From Streptomyces glaucescens (lineage in GTDB: Bacteria > Actinomycetota > Actinomycetes > Streptomycetales > Streptomycetaceae): a stretch of 64,000 bases of DNA. The stretch lies in NCBI RefSeq assembly GCF_000761215.1, contig NZ_CP009438.1, positions 930,001-994,000 on the forward strand. The letters run 5' to 3'. Every line of letters starts with the position of its first letter. The stretch's first letter is position 1. The notes beneath the pieces were generated by a model, which saw only the letters and a program-made list of their open reading frames with translations, was not told where the DNA came from and did not search any database. Shown one piece after another: positions 56,021 through 64,000 of this stretch. The translations under genes were made by a program, and so were the position numbers.

Positions 56021-56941
56021 TCAGCGGCTTCTGCGCCGCAGCCAGCCGAGCAGACCGTGCTGCCGTTCCGGTACCTGTCCTGGTGGCCCGGCCTCGGGAC
56101 GGTGGGGGCGCGGGGCGGGCTGCGCCGGGCCGGGCACCCGGCGCAGCGCGGGCCCGGGCGACGGACGTGGGGCGGGCCCGTGCGCACGGGCCTCTTCCAG
56201 GGCCCGGGTGAGATCGGCGCGCAGCCGGCCGATCTCGTCCGCGTCCTCCGCCGTCATGATCCGCTCGGCCAGCTGGGCCGCCGGTGAGCCCGGGGCGCCC
56301 TGGACGGGCGGGTCGGGCCGGAACCGGTTCAGATGCGCCAGTTCGCAGGGATCGTCGACCAGCTCCGCGATCCGGACCGGATCCAGCAGCGCGGCGAGGG
56401 CGCCGGCCTTCTCCCACGGGCCGTCGGCGTGCCGCAGCAGGAATCCGAGATGGCGGCCTCGCCAGTTCCGGGCCCGTAGGTCGAGTCCGGTGGCCAACTG
56501 GTCCCGCAGGACCTCGGGCGCGCGTCCCCTCAGCAACGGGGTGTTCTTCTCGTCGCCGGCGAACTGCCGTACCTCGTCGGCGAGATAGAGCCAGACGACC
56601 GCGCGGTAGCGGTTCACGTAGAAACGCACGGGGACCACCAGGCCCAGGCGCGCGAGCCGGGTGAACCTCATCGGGGTCACGCCCATGACGGCGGCGGCGT
56701 CCCGGGTCCCCACCGTCCGCAGACGGTCGCGGAACGCATCGGGGAAGCCCTCCGTCTCGCGCAGCCGGTCGACTTCACCGCGGGGCACGCGGCGGCCCCC
56801 GCCCCCTTCGTCGGGCACCGTGTGGATGTGCCCGAGCTGCACCGCGAGGTCGAACTCGCTGCGCTTGAAGCCGAGTTCGCGGGCGGCCCGGCCCGGCGCC
56901 CAGGCGAGGCGGTTCCGTGCCGTGATGGTGTCACCTGACAT
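56021..56941 (-). CDS. DUF6397 family protein
   Basis: A 306-residue Streptomyces protein of unknown function. WAPGRAARELGFKRSEFDLAV and RVPRGEVDRLRETEGFPDAFRDRLRTVGTRDAAAVMGVTPMRFTRLARLG read like two helix-turn-helix units, so DNA binding is possible. The C-terminal 100 residues are Arg/Pro-rich and probably disordered. ATG 56941; convergent with tesB, with GTCCCGG/CCGGGGAC forming a weak hairpin between them. Confidence 0.8.
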   Translation of the reverse strand: MSGDTITARNRLAWAPGRAARELGFKRSEFDLAVQLGHIHTVPDEGGGGRRVPRGEVDRLRETEGFPDAFRDRLRTVGTRDAAAVMGVTPMRFTRLARLGLVVPVRFYVNRYRAVVWLYLADEVRQFAGDEKNTPLLRGRAPEVLRDQLATGLDLRARNWRGRHLGFLLRHADGPWEKAGALAALLDPVRIAELVDDPCELAHLNRFRPDPPVQGAPGSPAAQLAERIMTAEDADEIGRLRADLTRALEEARAHGPAPRPSPGPALRRVPGPAQPAPRPHRPEAGPPGQVPERQHGLLGWLRRRSR

Positions 56942-57066
56942 GTCGGTCTCCCCCGTGGAGTCGTGTGTTCACGCTGTGTGCGTTCGCGGTGACACCAACG
57001 TAACCGGTCCGGCCGACAGCGTGCCGAGCCTGTGGATAACTCCGCGGGGGAGGAAGAACGCACAGG

Positions 57067-57480
57067 TCAGAGGTCGGCGGATGGGGCTCGGTCCGGGCGG
57101 CGGGCATCCACGCCGAGATGCTCGCCGACCCGGTTGACGAGCAGCGTCATCTCGTAGCCGATCTGCCCGATGTCGGCCTCGGCGCCGCTGAGCACGCACA
57201 GACAGCTGCCGCTGCCCGCCGCGGTGACGAAGAGCACCGCGTCGTCGAACTCCACCATGGTCTGGCGGACGTTCCCCGCGCCGAAGTGCCGGCCCGACCC
57301 CTTGGCCAGACTGTGCAAGCCCGACGCGACGGCGGCCAGGTGCTCCGCGTCCTCGCGCCGCAGGCCCGTGCTCGCGCCGGTCACCAGTCCGTCGTTGGAC
57401 AGCACCAGCGCGTGGCGCACATCTTCGACGCGTTCGGTCAAGTCGTCGAGCAGCCAGCCGAGTCCCTGGTTCTGTGCCAT
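57067..57480 (-). CDS. Roadblock/LC7 domain protein, orphan
   Basis: A 137-residue roadblock protein of the type encoded by Streptomyces conservons (cvnB position): LDDLTERVEDVRHALVLSNDGLVTGASTGLRREDAEHLAAVASGL and GSGRHFGAGNVRQTMVEF. It normally accompanies a histidine-kinase-like protein, a DUF742 protein and a small GTPase; none is next to it here. ATG 57480 with GGGAGAA upstream. A 17-bp tandem repeat lies 40 bp before the start. Confidence 0.92.
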   Translation of the reverse strand: MAQNQGLGWLLDDLTERVEDVRHALVLSNDGLVTGASTGLRREDAEHLAAVASGLHSLAKGSGRHFGAGNVRQTMVEFDDAVLFVTAAGSGSCLCVLSGAEADIGQIGYEMTLLVNRVGEHLGVDARRPDRAPSADL

Positions 57481-57881
57481 GTTCGATTCTCCCCGTGTGA
57501 TGTCTCCCCCTGGCCGAGGGGATCTCTCCGTCAGCCGGATCTCTCCGTCAGCCTTCCCCAGGACCGGCGCGGCGGCAAGGAGGGTGGGAGGCATGGCCCG
57601 GAAGATGACCGACGCGCGGTGGCGGGGAGTTGGTCCCGTCCGGCACCCGCACAGGAGAGCTGCCGGCCGTCCGGCTCGCTGTCGCACAGGACCGGCGCCT
57701 CGGACCGCGCGATGCGCCGGCTGGCCTCGGTCGCGTTCTGCCGTCCCATGCGTCGATTCCGGACACGGCCGCACGGATCGAATGCTGCCGGAATCCGACG
57801 CACGGATGCACCTGAACGATCGCTCACGTTCGAGCGTGCGCACAAGGACGCCATGCGTCCCGGTGCGGGATCATGCGGAGC
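57481..57881. other. Divergent intergenic region with repeats
   Basis: About 400 bp between the roadblock gene and the methyltransferase gene. It holds a 17-bp tandem repeat (57520-57553) near the roadblock gene and, towards 57750-57850, imperfect inverted segments of the GATTCCGG/CCGGAATC kind and a CGCTC/GAGCG dyad. No gene was recognised. Confidence 0.5.
57520..57553. repeat. 17-bp tandem repeat upstream of the roadblock gene
   Basis: Two identical units GGATCTCTCCGTCAGCC (57520-57536 and 57537-57553), beginning 40 bp upstream of the roadblock start. Adjacent direct repeats near a promoter can be activator sites. Confidence 0.85.
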
Positions 57882-58481
57882 ATGAGTGACGACCGTGCCC
57901 ACGTCCAGGAGTTCTTCACCGCCCGCGCCGCCGACTGGGACAGCCGCTTCCCCGACGACGGCCCGGCCTACGCGGCCGCGGTGGCCGAACTGGGGCTGCG
58001 CCATGGCGACCGCGTCCTCGACGCGGGCTGCGGCACCGGGCGCGCCCTGCCGCCGCTGCGCGCGGCCGTGGGCCCGTCGGGGCTGGTGCTGGGCGCCGAT
58101 CTGACTCCGGCGATGCTGGAGGCCGCCGTACGGGCCGGCCGGGACCGGCACGGGCGGCTGCTGCTGACCGACGTGACCGCGCTCCCCTTGCGGACAGGGG
58201 TGTTGGACGCGGTTTTCGGGGCGGGCCTGATCTCGCACCTGCCCGAGCCGGCCGCCGGTCTGCGAGAGCTCGCGCGCGTGGTGCGCCCGGGCGGCTCGCT
58301 CGCCCTGTTCCACCCGATCGGGCGCGCCGCGCTGGCGGCCCGGCACGGGCGGCGGATCACCCCGGACGACCTGCGCGCGGAGTCCCGCCTGCGCCCGCTG
58401 CTCGCCGCCTCGGGCTGGCGCATGACGTCGTACGTCGACGAGGACGCCAGGTTCCTGGTGCTCGCCGTACGCGCGGAGTGA
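57882..58481 (+). CDS. SAM-dependent class I methyltransferase
   Basis: A 199-residue methyltransferase. Motif I VLDAGCGTGRALPPL binds SAM, motif II GADLTPAM follows, and the post-motif LPEPAAGLRELARVVRPGGSLALF is the UbiE/type 11 pattern. ATG 57882 (MSDDRAHV) was chosen; ATG 57873 three codons upstream is equally possible. Substrate unknown. Convergent with the alpha/beta hydrolase gene, 22 bp apart. Confidence 0.9.
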   Translation: MSDDRAHVQEFFTARAADWDSRFPDDGPAYAAAVAELGLRHGDRVLDAGCGTGRALPPLRAAVGPSGLVLGADLTPAMLEAAVRAGRDRHGRLLLTDVTALPLRTGVLDAVFGAGLISHLPEPAAGLRELARVVRPGGSLALFHPIGRAALAARHGRRITPDDLRAESRLRPLLAASGWRMTSYVDEDARFLVLAVRAE

Positions 58482-58503
58482 GCCGTCCGGAGGGGCCGGG
58501 CCG

Positions 58504-59259
58504 TCACACCGTCCCGGCGACCGCCGCCGCGAAGGCGCCCGGGTTGTCGAACATCACGTTGTGCCCGGCGCCGGGCACGGTCAGCACGCGCACCCCGGCC
58601 GCCTCCAGGGCCTGTCGGCCGTCGAGTTCACCGCTCAGTTCACCCTGAAGGTAGACACGCTCGACGGGCAGTTCCTCGAGCAGGGTGCGCATCATCGGCT
58701 GCGATCCGCGCCGCAGTCCGACGGCGCTGCGGTACAGCGCGCGCGGATCGGCCAGGCGCATGGTCGCCGCCCACACGGGACCCACGTTCTCCAGCACCCG
58801 CGCGTACCCGCCGTCGGCGAATTCGTCCTCCTCATAGGAGGCGATCCCGCTGCTTCCCGCGGTGGGCGGCGGGAAGGGGTCGAGGTTGGCCTCCGTGAGC
58901 ACCAGCCGCGAGACCAGGGCGGGCCGCCGGTGGGCCAGGACCAGGGCGACGGCGCCGCCCATGCTGTGCGCGATCAGTTCGGCGCCGCTCACGTCCGCGG
59001 CGTCCAGAGCGGTCGCGAGCGCGTCGGCGTGCTCTTCCAGGCTGTAACCGAAGCTGGCGGGCCGGTCGCTGATGCCGTGTCCGGGCAGGTCGACGAAGAG
59101 GCTGCGCCGGCCCGCGAGCTCGGGCCGGGCGGCGATGTGGGCGTGGTAGGCGGCCGAGGCGGCCCCGAGACCGTGCACGTACACCCGCGCGGGTTCCGCG
59201 CCCGGCACCTCCGTCCACCGGATGCGGCTGCCCTCATCGTCGAACACCGCCTGCCTCAT
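58504..59259 (-). CDS. Alpha/beta hydrolase
   Basis: A 251-residue hydrolase with oxyanion region VYVHGLGAASAAYHAH, GHGISDRP, nucleophile elbow AHSMGG, and catalytic His in GAGHNVMFDN. ATG 59259 is preceded by GAGGCGCC. It is divergent from a PadR regulator; a perfect CAATACATCG palindrome lies between them, so PadR control is likely. Substrate unknown. Confidence 0.9.
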   Translation of the reverse strand: MRQAVFDDEGSRIRWTEVPGAEPARVYVHGLGAASAAYHAHIAARPELAGRRSLFVDLPGHGISDRPASFGYSLEEHADALATALDAADVSGAELIAHSMGGAVALVLAHRRPALVSRLVLTEANLDPFPPPTAGSSGIASYEEDEFADGGYARVLENVGPVWAATMRLADPRALYRSAVGLRRGSQPMMRTLLEELPVERVYLQGELSGELDGRQALEAAGVRVLTVPGAGHNVMFDNPGAFAAAVAGTV

Positions 59260-59310
59260 GGCGCCTCCCCCTCGCTGTGGCCCACCGCGTGCCGTCGGCA
59301 CCACAGAGCA

Positions 59311-59334
59311 CAATACATCGACCACGATGTATTG
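59311..59334. promoter_or_regulatory. Perfect palindromic PadR-type operator
   Basis: CAATACATCG (59311-59320) / CGATGTATTG (59325-59334) with ACCA between: a perfect 10-bp inverted repeat. ATACAT/ATGTAT half sites are typical of PadR operators. It lies 52 bp upstream of the hydrolase start and 96 bp before the PadR start. Confidence 0.75.
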
Positions 59335-59429
59335 AGTAAGCGTGGTATCCGACTTCCGATGTACTCGAACACGGAGGTATTGGGGAGCGGAGGTACAGCG
59401 AGCGCGCGGGACTGCGCGAGAATGCGGGC

Positions 59430-59954
59430 ATGCTGGAGCTCGCCATCCTCGGATTCCTCTACGAATCACCGCTGCACGGCTACGAGCTGCGCAAGCGCAT
59501 CACGGCTCTGACGGGGCACGTGCGGCCGGTCGCGGAGAGCACGCTGTATCCCGCGATCAAGCGCCTGGAGCGGGGCGGCCTCCTGACCCGCACCACCGAA
59601 CCGGGGACGGTGGCCGCCCCGCGGCATGTGCTCTCCCTGACCGACGAGGGCCGGCGAGACCTGCGCCGTCGGCTCGCGGAGCCCGCGCAACGCGACATCA
59701 CGGACGAGAACCGCTGGTTCACGGTGCTCGCCTTCCTGCGCCACCTGGACGACGCCGGCGCCCAGGCGGCTGTACTGCGACGGAGGCTGGCCTTCCTGGA
59801 AGAGCCGGCGAGCTTCTTCTACGACGGTGACCGGCCGCTCGCGGCGGAAGACCTGGACGATCCGTTCCGGCAGGGCCTCCTCACCATCGCGCGCGCCACC
59901 TCCCGGGCCGAACTCGGCTGGCTGCGCGCCACGCTGACGTCACTCGGGGGCTGA
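59430..59954 (+). CDS. PadR family transcriptional regulator
   Basis: A 174-residue PadR-type regulator. LELAILGFLYESPLHGYELRKRI then STLYPAIKRLERGGLLT forms the winged helix (residues about 1-75), and the C-terminal helices (EELGWLRATLTSL-type) mediate dimerisation. ATG 59430. Divergent hydrolase gene with a perfect palindrome between. The 3' end overlaps the convergent oxygenase gene by 15 bp. Confidence 0.93.
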   Translation: MLELAILGFLYESPLHGYELRKRITALTGHVRPVAESTLYPAIKRLERGGLLTRTTEPGTVAAPRHVLSLTDEGRRDLRRRLAEPAQRDITDENRWFTVLAFLRHLDDAGAQAAVLRRRLAFLEEPASFFYDGDRPLAAEDLDDPFRQGLLTIARATSRAELGWLRATLTSLGG

Positions 59955-60836
59955 CCCTCCGGAGTGCGGCACCGGGCAGCCGCGCACCCCAGGCACCGGC
60001 CAGGTGCCCAGGTCGGCCAGCCGGTACCCGTCGGGGTAGCCCTTGATCTCCCGGTTCTGCCGGGCGAAGTGGGGAGACCTCCGCGGCGGCAGCAGCCGGA
60101 CGGCCCGGCCCCGCAGCCGCACCGCGCGGCGCACCAGCGCGCGCGTGCCGGCGCTGGGCACCGGGTAGCGGAAGGCCCGCAGCAGCGGGTCGTCGAGCAG
60201 GGCCAGGACGCCCGTCCGCAGGACGGGCGCGAGGGGACGCGGGTACCAGGAGGCCATCAGGTCGAGCGTGGCGTCCGAGACCCGGCGTCCCCCCTCGTCC
60301 CAGCCGAAGTGGGCGGCCTCGTAGTCGTCGAGGCAGGTCTCGAAGTCCTCGTAGGTCTCCGGGACGTCCTTGATGCCCATGCGCCGCCCCAGGGTGCCGT
60401 AGTGCACCGTGAAGGCGGTGATCTCGTGCTGCGACAGCCTGCGCCAGGCGTAGGCGTCGATCCATCGTCGGGGCATCACGACGAAGGTGCACAGCACGTA
60501 CCGCATGTCGTCGTTGGCGATGTCGTAGGCACGGTGCATCTGGTTGACGCGGCGCACCGCCGTACGGCCGGGTGTGCTGTCGAAACCGTGCTCCACGACG
60601 GCGTCGAGCAGCAGGGAGGTGTCGTCGTACCGCTTCTGCGTGCGGTCCGTCAGTTCGGCGGTCTCGGCGAGCAGCCGGCCGATGCTCGGCACGGCGTAGG
60701 TGCGGTACAGCGCCAGTTCCAGGGCCCGGGTGTAGTCCCAGGGGAACTCGTAGGCCGAGGTGAGCCGGAGGATGGCCGTCGCCTCCGCGTGCGGGTCCAT
60801 CCGCCGGATCTGCTCCAGCCGCGCGAAACGCTTCAC
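59940..60836 (-). CDS. MpaB-type oxygenase (DUF2236 family)
   Basis: A 298-residue protein of the oxygenase MpaB/latex-clearing-protein-like superfamily. RTYAVPSIGRLLAETAELTDRTQKRYDDT, RVNQMHRAYDIANDDMRYVLCTF and RRLSQHEITAFTVHYGTLGRRMGI are family segments, with His and Arg candidates for haem binding. It is not a full-length Lcp and has no signal peptide. ATG 60836. Function in Streptomyces unknown. Confidence 0.87.
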   Translation of the reverse strand: MKRFARLEQIRRMDPHAEATAILRLTSAYEFPWDYTRALELALYRTYAVPSIGRLLAETAELTDRTQKRYDDTSLLLDAVVEHGFDSTPGRTAVRRVNQMHRAYDIANDDMRYVLCTFVVMPRRWIDAYAWRRLSQHEITAFTVHYGTLGRRMGIKDVPETYEDFETCLDDYEAAHFGWDEGGRRVSDATLDLMASWYPRPLAPVLRTGVLALLDDPLLRAFRYPVPSAGTRALVRRAVRLRGRAVRLLPPRRSPHFARQNREIKGYPDGYRLADLGTWPVPGVRGCPVPHSGGSAPE

Positions 60837-60938
60837 CGCGCCCCTCCCCCTTCTGCCGCCGAGGCTCCAACTCTACGTTGGGAGGCAGCGTTTGAATCGG
60901 GCAGTGACGAACGACCTCGCAGGGGGAAGGTGGCCGGC

Positions 60939-61235
60939 ATGTTCGGCAAGGTACGCCAGGCATGGGGGAAGCTTCAGGGTGCCGCGCGGGAGGAGCGCGG
61001 GGCAGGCCGCGACACCCGTACGCACAATCTCTTCGAGGCGGCGGCCGTGTACGTGTCGGCCTGCGCGGAGAACGACCAGGAGCGCAGCGACGAGGCGGCG
61101 GGCTGGGTGTCGCCGGAGGCGCTCTCCTTCGGGGTCAACGAACTGGCCTGCCGCGCGGTGATCGCGCTCGCGCGGGAGCGCGGCGAGTCGCCCCAGACCG
61201 TCGCCAGGGACCTCCTGGGGCTGCCGGCGGCCTGA
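60939..61235 (+). CDS. Small conserved hypothetical protein
   Basis: A 98-residue helical protein, MFGKVRQAWGKLQGAAREER at the N-terminus and AVIALARERGESPQTVARDLLG near the C-terminus. No family was recognised. ATG 60939 is a reasonable start; in-frame GTG 60930 after GGGGGAAG is an alternative. Divergent from the oxygenase gene. Confidence 0.7.
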   Translation: MFGKVRQAWGKLQGAAREERGAGRDTRTHNLFEAAAVYVSACAENDQERSDEAAGWVSPEALSFGVNELACRAVIALARERGESPQTVARDLLGLPAA

Positions 61236-61372
61236 TCCCGCGACCCCGAAGTGGCCGATTCGTCCCGTCCCACGAGGATCACCGCAGTTCCGCGCGGTCG
61301 AGGGAGTCGTGACAAGCGGCTCCCGCTCGCATTAGGGTGCGCGCCGTTGGACGAACCCCTGGGGAGGCTGTG

Positions 61373-62185
61373 ATGGCCGGGACTGACGAGGACGCCGTCG
61401 CCGCCGCGGACGATGCGCTGTACGTGCTCACGGCGGTGCTGCTGACGCCCGCGAAGTTCCCGAGTGTGCTGGGCGACGACTATCCGGAGGCCTGCGCGGC
61501 GCTCGGCCTGGCGCCGCTGGCCGACGGGTACGGCCTGGTGCTGGGCCAGGACGGTGAGGGCGCGCGGTGGACCGTGGTCACCGACGACGTGTCCCTGGTG
61601 GCTGTCGCCATCGCTTCCTGGGACTGCGGGATGGAGTACGACCTGTCGCCGGACGAGCGCAGCGTGGTCACCGCGCTGCCCGGGTGGCCGCTCGCGCTCG
61701 CGGTGGCGGCGCCCGGCCTGCCCGCGCCGCACGACCCCGGCGCCGACACGGCCGGCGGTCCGCCGCTGACCCCGCCCGACACCAGCGTCTGGGGTCCCGC
61801 CCAGCGGCGCCTCGGGGCCGACGAGATAGCCCTCCAGTGGGCGCAGTGGCGGGAGCAGCTCGACGACTCCGAGTTCACCGCCCCCGGCGGCGCCGGTGAG
61901 GGCGGGCAGGGGGCCGGGCACGGCGGGGTACGGCGGGTGCTCGCCGAGGCACGCGCGTACGTGGCCACGCCGCCGCCCCTGGGCCGGGTGCGGTCGTCCT
62001 TCGCACCGGGCGACGCGCGGACGCTGCGTGCCGACGGTCCGGGCTGGTCCCTGGTGGCCAGGACCGACGACATCGCGTTCGTGCTGCTCGACGAGATGCC
62101 CGGGGAGATCCTGCCGGTGGGGCGTGGACCGGAGCTGCCGGGACTGCTCGAGGCGCTGGACAGGATGGCCGTCCGTCCGAGCTGA
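61373..62185 (+). CDS. Hypothetical protein, soluble
   Basis: A 270-residue acidic protein with MAGTDEDAVAAADDALYVLT at the N-terminus, an Ala/Pro-rich linker near residue 130, and LRADGPGWSLVARTDDIAFVLL near the C-terminus. No enzymatic motif or membrane helix was found. GGGGAGG precedes ATG 61373 at good spacing, and codon use is normal, so the gene is real. Confidence 0.7.
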   Translation: MAGTDEDAVAAADDALYVLTAVLLTPAKFPSVLGDDYPEACAALGLAPLADGYGLVLGQDGEGARWTVVTDDVSLVAVAIASWDCGMEYDLSPDERSVVTALPGWPLALAVAAPGLPAPHDPGADTAGGPPLTPPDTSVWGPAQRRLGADEIALQWAQWREQLDDSEFTAPGGAGEGGQGAGHGGVRRVLAEARAYVATPPPLGRVRSSFAPGDARTLRADGPGWSLVARTDDIAFVLLDEMPGEILPVGRGPELPGLLEALDRMAVRPS

Positions 62186-62374
62186 GCGGGTCGGGCGGGA
62201 TCGGCCCGGACCGGGGCGGGTCTGGCCGGGCAGGACCAGGCCGAAGGGGCCGGGCCCGGTCGAAGCAGGCTGGGCCGGGCCGCGGGACCGTCGCGCGGCG
62301 GACCGGGTCCGAGGCCGCCGCGCGGTGTGCCGGCCCGAGCGCCGCGAGGCGCGGGGGAGGCCGGGGGCCGGGGG

Positions 62375-62557
62375 CTAGCGTCCCAGTTCCTTGCGGGTGG
62401 CGCGGCGCAGGCGGCGCCGCTGTGCGGGATCCAGGGCGAGGTACGCGGCGGCGGGAACGCCCAGCACGATCAGCAGTGCCGCCCACCAGGGCAGCCAGAT
62501 CAGCAGCAGAAGACCTGCCGCCACACCGCCCGCGGCGATCTTCGCGTTCTTCGACAT
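62375..62557 (-). CDS. Small membrane protein
   Basis: A 60-residue protein with two short hydrophobic helices (LLLLIWLPWWAALLIVL and flanking) and a basic C-terminus RRRLRRATRKELGR. ATG 62557 follows an excellent AAGGAGG site. The upstream in-frame codons (to 62656) lack such a site. Function unknown. Confidence 0.75.
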   Translation of the reverse strand: MSKNAKIAAGGVAAGLLLLIWLPWWAALLIVLGVPAAAYLALDPAQRRRLRRATRKELGR

Positions 62558-62791
62558 ATGAGTCGCCTCCTTCGCGGCCGGTGCCGCTCTCTGCCCGGAA
62601 GAACGGCCCCGCGTCGGGGGCGGTTCCGAGGGGCGCCCCTGAGACATCCCTGACATCCGTCCCTTAGGGCTTGCCGAACTCTCCCTGCATGGTGACTCAC
62701 ATCACAACTCTGCCATGCGAGGTCGATCGGTGTCGTGCTGTACCCTCGGCGGCTCCACCCAGGTAGTCAAATTTGAGGAGCACGACGCGCT

Positions 62792-64000
62792 GTGCAGAGG
62801 ACTTCCCTGGAAACCACCTCCGAGATCCGCGAACTCACCCGCTGCCACGCGGTGTTCCTGCCCGGTGACCCGCCCCGCACCGGTCGCGTCGCCTTCTGGC
62901 GGCCGGACGGCGATGCCCCGCCGGCCGTCACCGCGGGCGCCGTCACGGACCTCATGGTCGTCCTGCGCGACGACGACGGCGGCGTGGAGCAAGCCGCCGT
63001 GCCCGCCGTCGTCCTTCCGCTGCGCGGGGCCCTGCCCGTCCTCACACACACGCGTGTCACCGGGCAGGGCGACCGGGCGGCGGTGTTCTGGGGTGCGGCG
63101 GCCCTTCTCGCCCTGTCTTTCACCGCGCGGGGCCTGCTGCTGCCCGGCCTGTCCGCGAGGGACCACGACGCCTGGCGCTCCGGTCCGCTGCGCGCCGAGG
63201 AGATCGAGCAGGTGCGCCGGCTCGCCGCCTCGATGCCGCCCGAGGCGCACGCCGTGCCGGTGGACGATGCGGAGCCGCCGCGACTGCCCGACCCGGAGCG
63301 GCTGCTGAGGGCCTTCCTGGACGCCGTCGCCGACACACTGCCCCGCTCCCCCGCCGCGCCGCTCGTCACCGGCGGTCCGGCGTACGCGGGACCGGAGCCA
63401 CGGCATCTGCCCGAGCAGCGCGCGTGGGCCGCGGACATCGCCGCCGGCCATGACGCGGGCGTGCGGATCTCGCTGCGGATCGAGGTGACCGGGCTGGCCG
63501 ACACCGCGGAACGGGCCACGCCCGCCTTCCGCGCGGTGCCGCAGGTGCACGTGGTGAACGACCCCTCCCTCGTCGCGGACGCGGCGGACGTCTGGGCCGC
63601 GGGGGCCTCGGGCCGTGCCTTCGGCCCGCGCGCGCGGATGGACGCCCTCGTGGCGCTGCGCCGCGCGGCCCGTGCGTGGCCGCCGCTCGGTCCGCTGCTC
63701 TCGGCCGCCGTGCCGGACTTCGTGGACCTGGTGGACGAGGAGGTCACCGAACTCCTCGGCGAAGGGGCCGCGGCCCTCGCGGCGGCCGGGGTCGACGTGC
63801 ACTGGCCGAGAGAGCTGGCCCGTGACCTGACCGCCCGCGCGGTGGTCGGTCCGCCCGACGACGAGCCGGGCGCCGGCAGGCTCTCCTCGGACACGCCGTC
63901 GTTCCTGTCCGCCGACGCGCTGCTCGCGTTCGACTGGTCGTTCGCGCTCGGCGAGCAACGGCTGACCCGGGAGGAACTCGACCGCCTCGCCGAGGCGAAC
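62792..64000 (+). CDS. SNF2-family helicase, N-terminal part (cut by window edge)
   Basis: The frame is open from GTG 62792 to the last base (403 codons) without a stop, so the gene continues. The translation begins MQRTSLETTSEIRELTRC and contains HAVFLPGDPPRTGRVAFWRP, WGAAALLALSFTARGLLLPG, a GPRARMDALVALRRAARAWPPL segment and LTREELDRLAEAN. These match the N-terminal region and SNF2-associated domain of Streptomyces DEAD/DEAH (Snf2/Rad54-like) helicases; the ATPase motifs would lie beyond the edge. GAGGAG precedes the start. Large minus-strand frames here are antisense shadows. Confidence 0.8.
   Translation, partial: MQRTSLETTSEIRELTRCHAVFLPGDPPRTGRVAFWRPDGDAPPAVTAGAVTDLMVVLRDDDGGVEQAAVPAVVLPLRGALPVLTHTRVTGQGDRAAVFWGAAALLALSFTARGLLLPGLSARDHDAWRSGPLRAEEIEQVRRLAASMPPEAHAVPVDDAEPPRLPDPERLLRAFLDAVADTLPRSPAAPLVTGGPAYAGPEPRHLPEQRAWAADIAAGHDAGVRISLRIEVTGLADTAERATPAFRAVPQVHVVNDPSLVADAADVWAAGASGRAFGPRARMDALVALRRAARAWPPLGPLLSAAVPDFVDLVDEEVTELLGEGAAALAAAGVDVHWPRELARDLTARAVVGPPDDEPGAGRLSSDTPSFLSADALLAFDWSFALGEQRLTREELDRLAEAN

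Noticed and set aside
62702..63958. Minus-strand frames at the right edge
   Set aside because: The plus strand encodes an SNF2-helicase N-terminus with family sequence. The minus translations lack any domain.

Overview
The window is a piece of an actinobacterial, almost certainly Streptomyces, chromosome. The G+C content is very high and nearly all third codon positions are G or C, which produces huge non-coding open frames on the opposite strand. Starts are often GTG, and neighbouring genes frequently share ATGA or GTGA stop/start overlaps. The content also fits: LAL and PadR/MarR/Lrp regulators, DUF5709 and DUF6397 proteins, a roadblock protein, a terpene cyclase with its P450, and a contractile-injection-system locus. 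No tRNA, rRNA, CRISPR array, transposase or integrase was recognised.

Layout. 1-13.3 kb holds conserved housekeeping and metabolic genes: an AidB-like acyl-CoA dehydrogenase cut by the left edge, a BNR/beta-propeller protein, uracil-DNA glycosylase coupled to an N-acetylglucosamine-kinase-like protein, a chelatase-like protein without the usual histidines, a lactonase-type propeller with a DasR-like palindrome upstream, a FUSC/ArAE exporter divergent from an Lrp regulator, a HAD phosphatase, an HTH-less LysR-type ligand domain with a histone-H1-like tail, DUF5997, a small acidic repeat protein and a dienelactone-hydrolase-like enzyme. 13.5-19.8 kb holds a P450 that overlaps a class I terpene synthase with an altered second metal motif, then a large LAL (AAA/LuxR) regulator and a small zinc-ribbon membrane protein.

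19.8-40.9 kb is the main accessory feature: sixteen minus-strand genes with 4-bp overlaps or short gaps encoding a phage-tail-like contractile injection system (CIS). In transcription order they encode sheath, inner tube, a zinc-ribbon hub/chaperone-like protein, a 1000-residue Pro/Gly/Ala-rich disordered protein, a DUF4255 tail terminator, a disordered accessory protein, a CIS tube-adaptor protein, a LysM protein, a gpD-like hub, a gpV-like spike, a PAAR-like tip, gp25, two baseplate-J-like wedge proteins, a tail-protein-I/beta-helix fusion and a DUF6519 protein. No AAA+ ATPase, conventional tape measure or recognisable toxin lies in the run, so the locus is either a reduced CIS or is completed elsewhere.

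41-64 kb returns to conserved genes: YjbQ, a flavin monooxygenase, an MltG-type transglycosylase, an ABC exporter divergent from a MarR regulator across a palindromic operator, a coupled pair of ABC exporter half-transporters whose ATP sites are complementary (one lost Walker A, the other the signature motif), DUF5709, L31 type B, a YdjM-like membrane protein, a Ski2-like helicase, acyl-CoA thioesterase II, DUF6397, an orphan roadblock protein, a methyltransferase, an alpha/beta hydrolase divergent from a PadR regulator across a perfect palindrome, an MpaB-type oxygenase, three small or unknown proteins, and the first 403 codons of an SNF2-family helicase cut by the right edge.

Functions come from motif and family recognition by eye; no database search was run. 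Start sites were chosen by Shine-Dalgarno spacing, stop/start overlap and remembered homologues.
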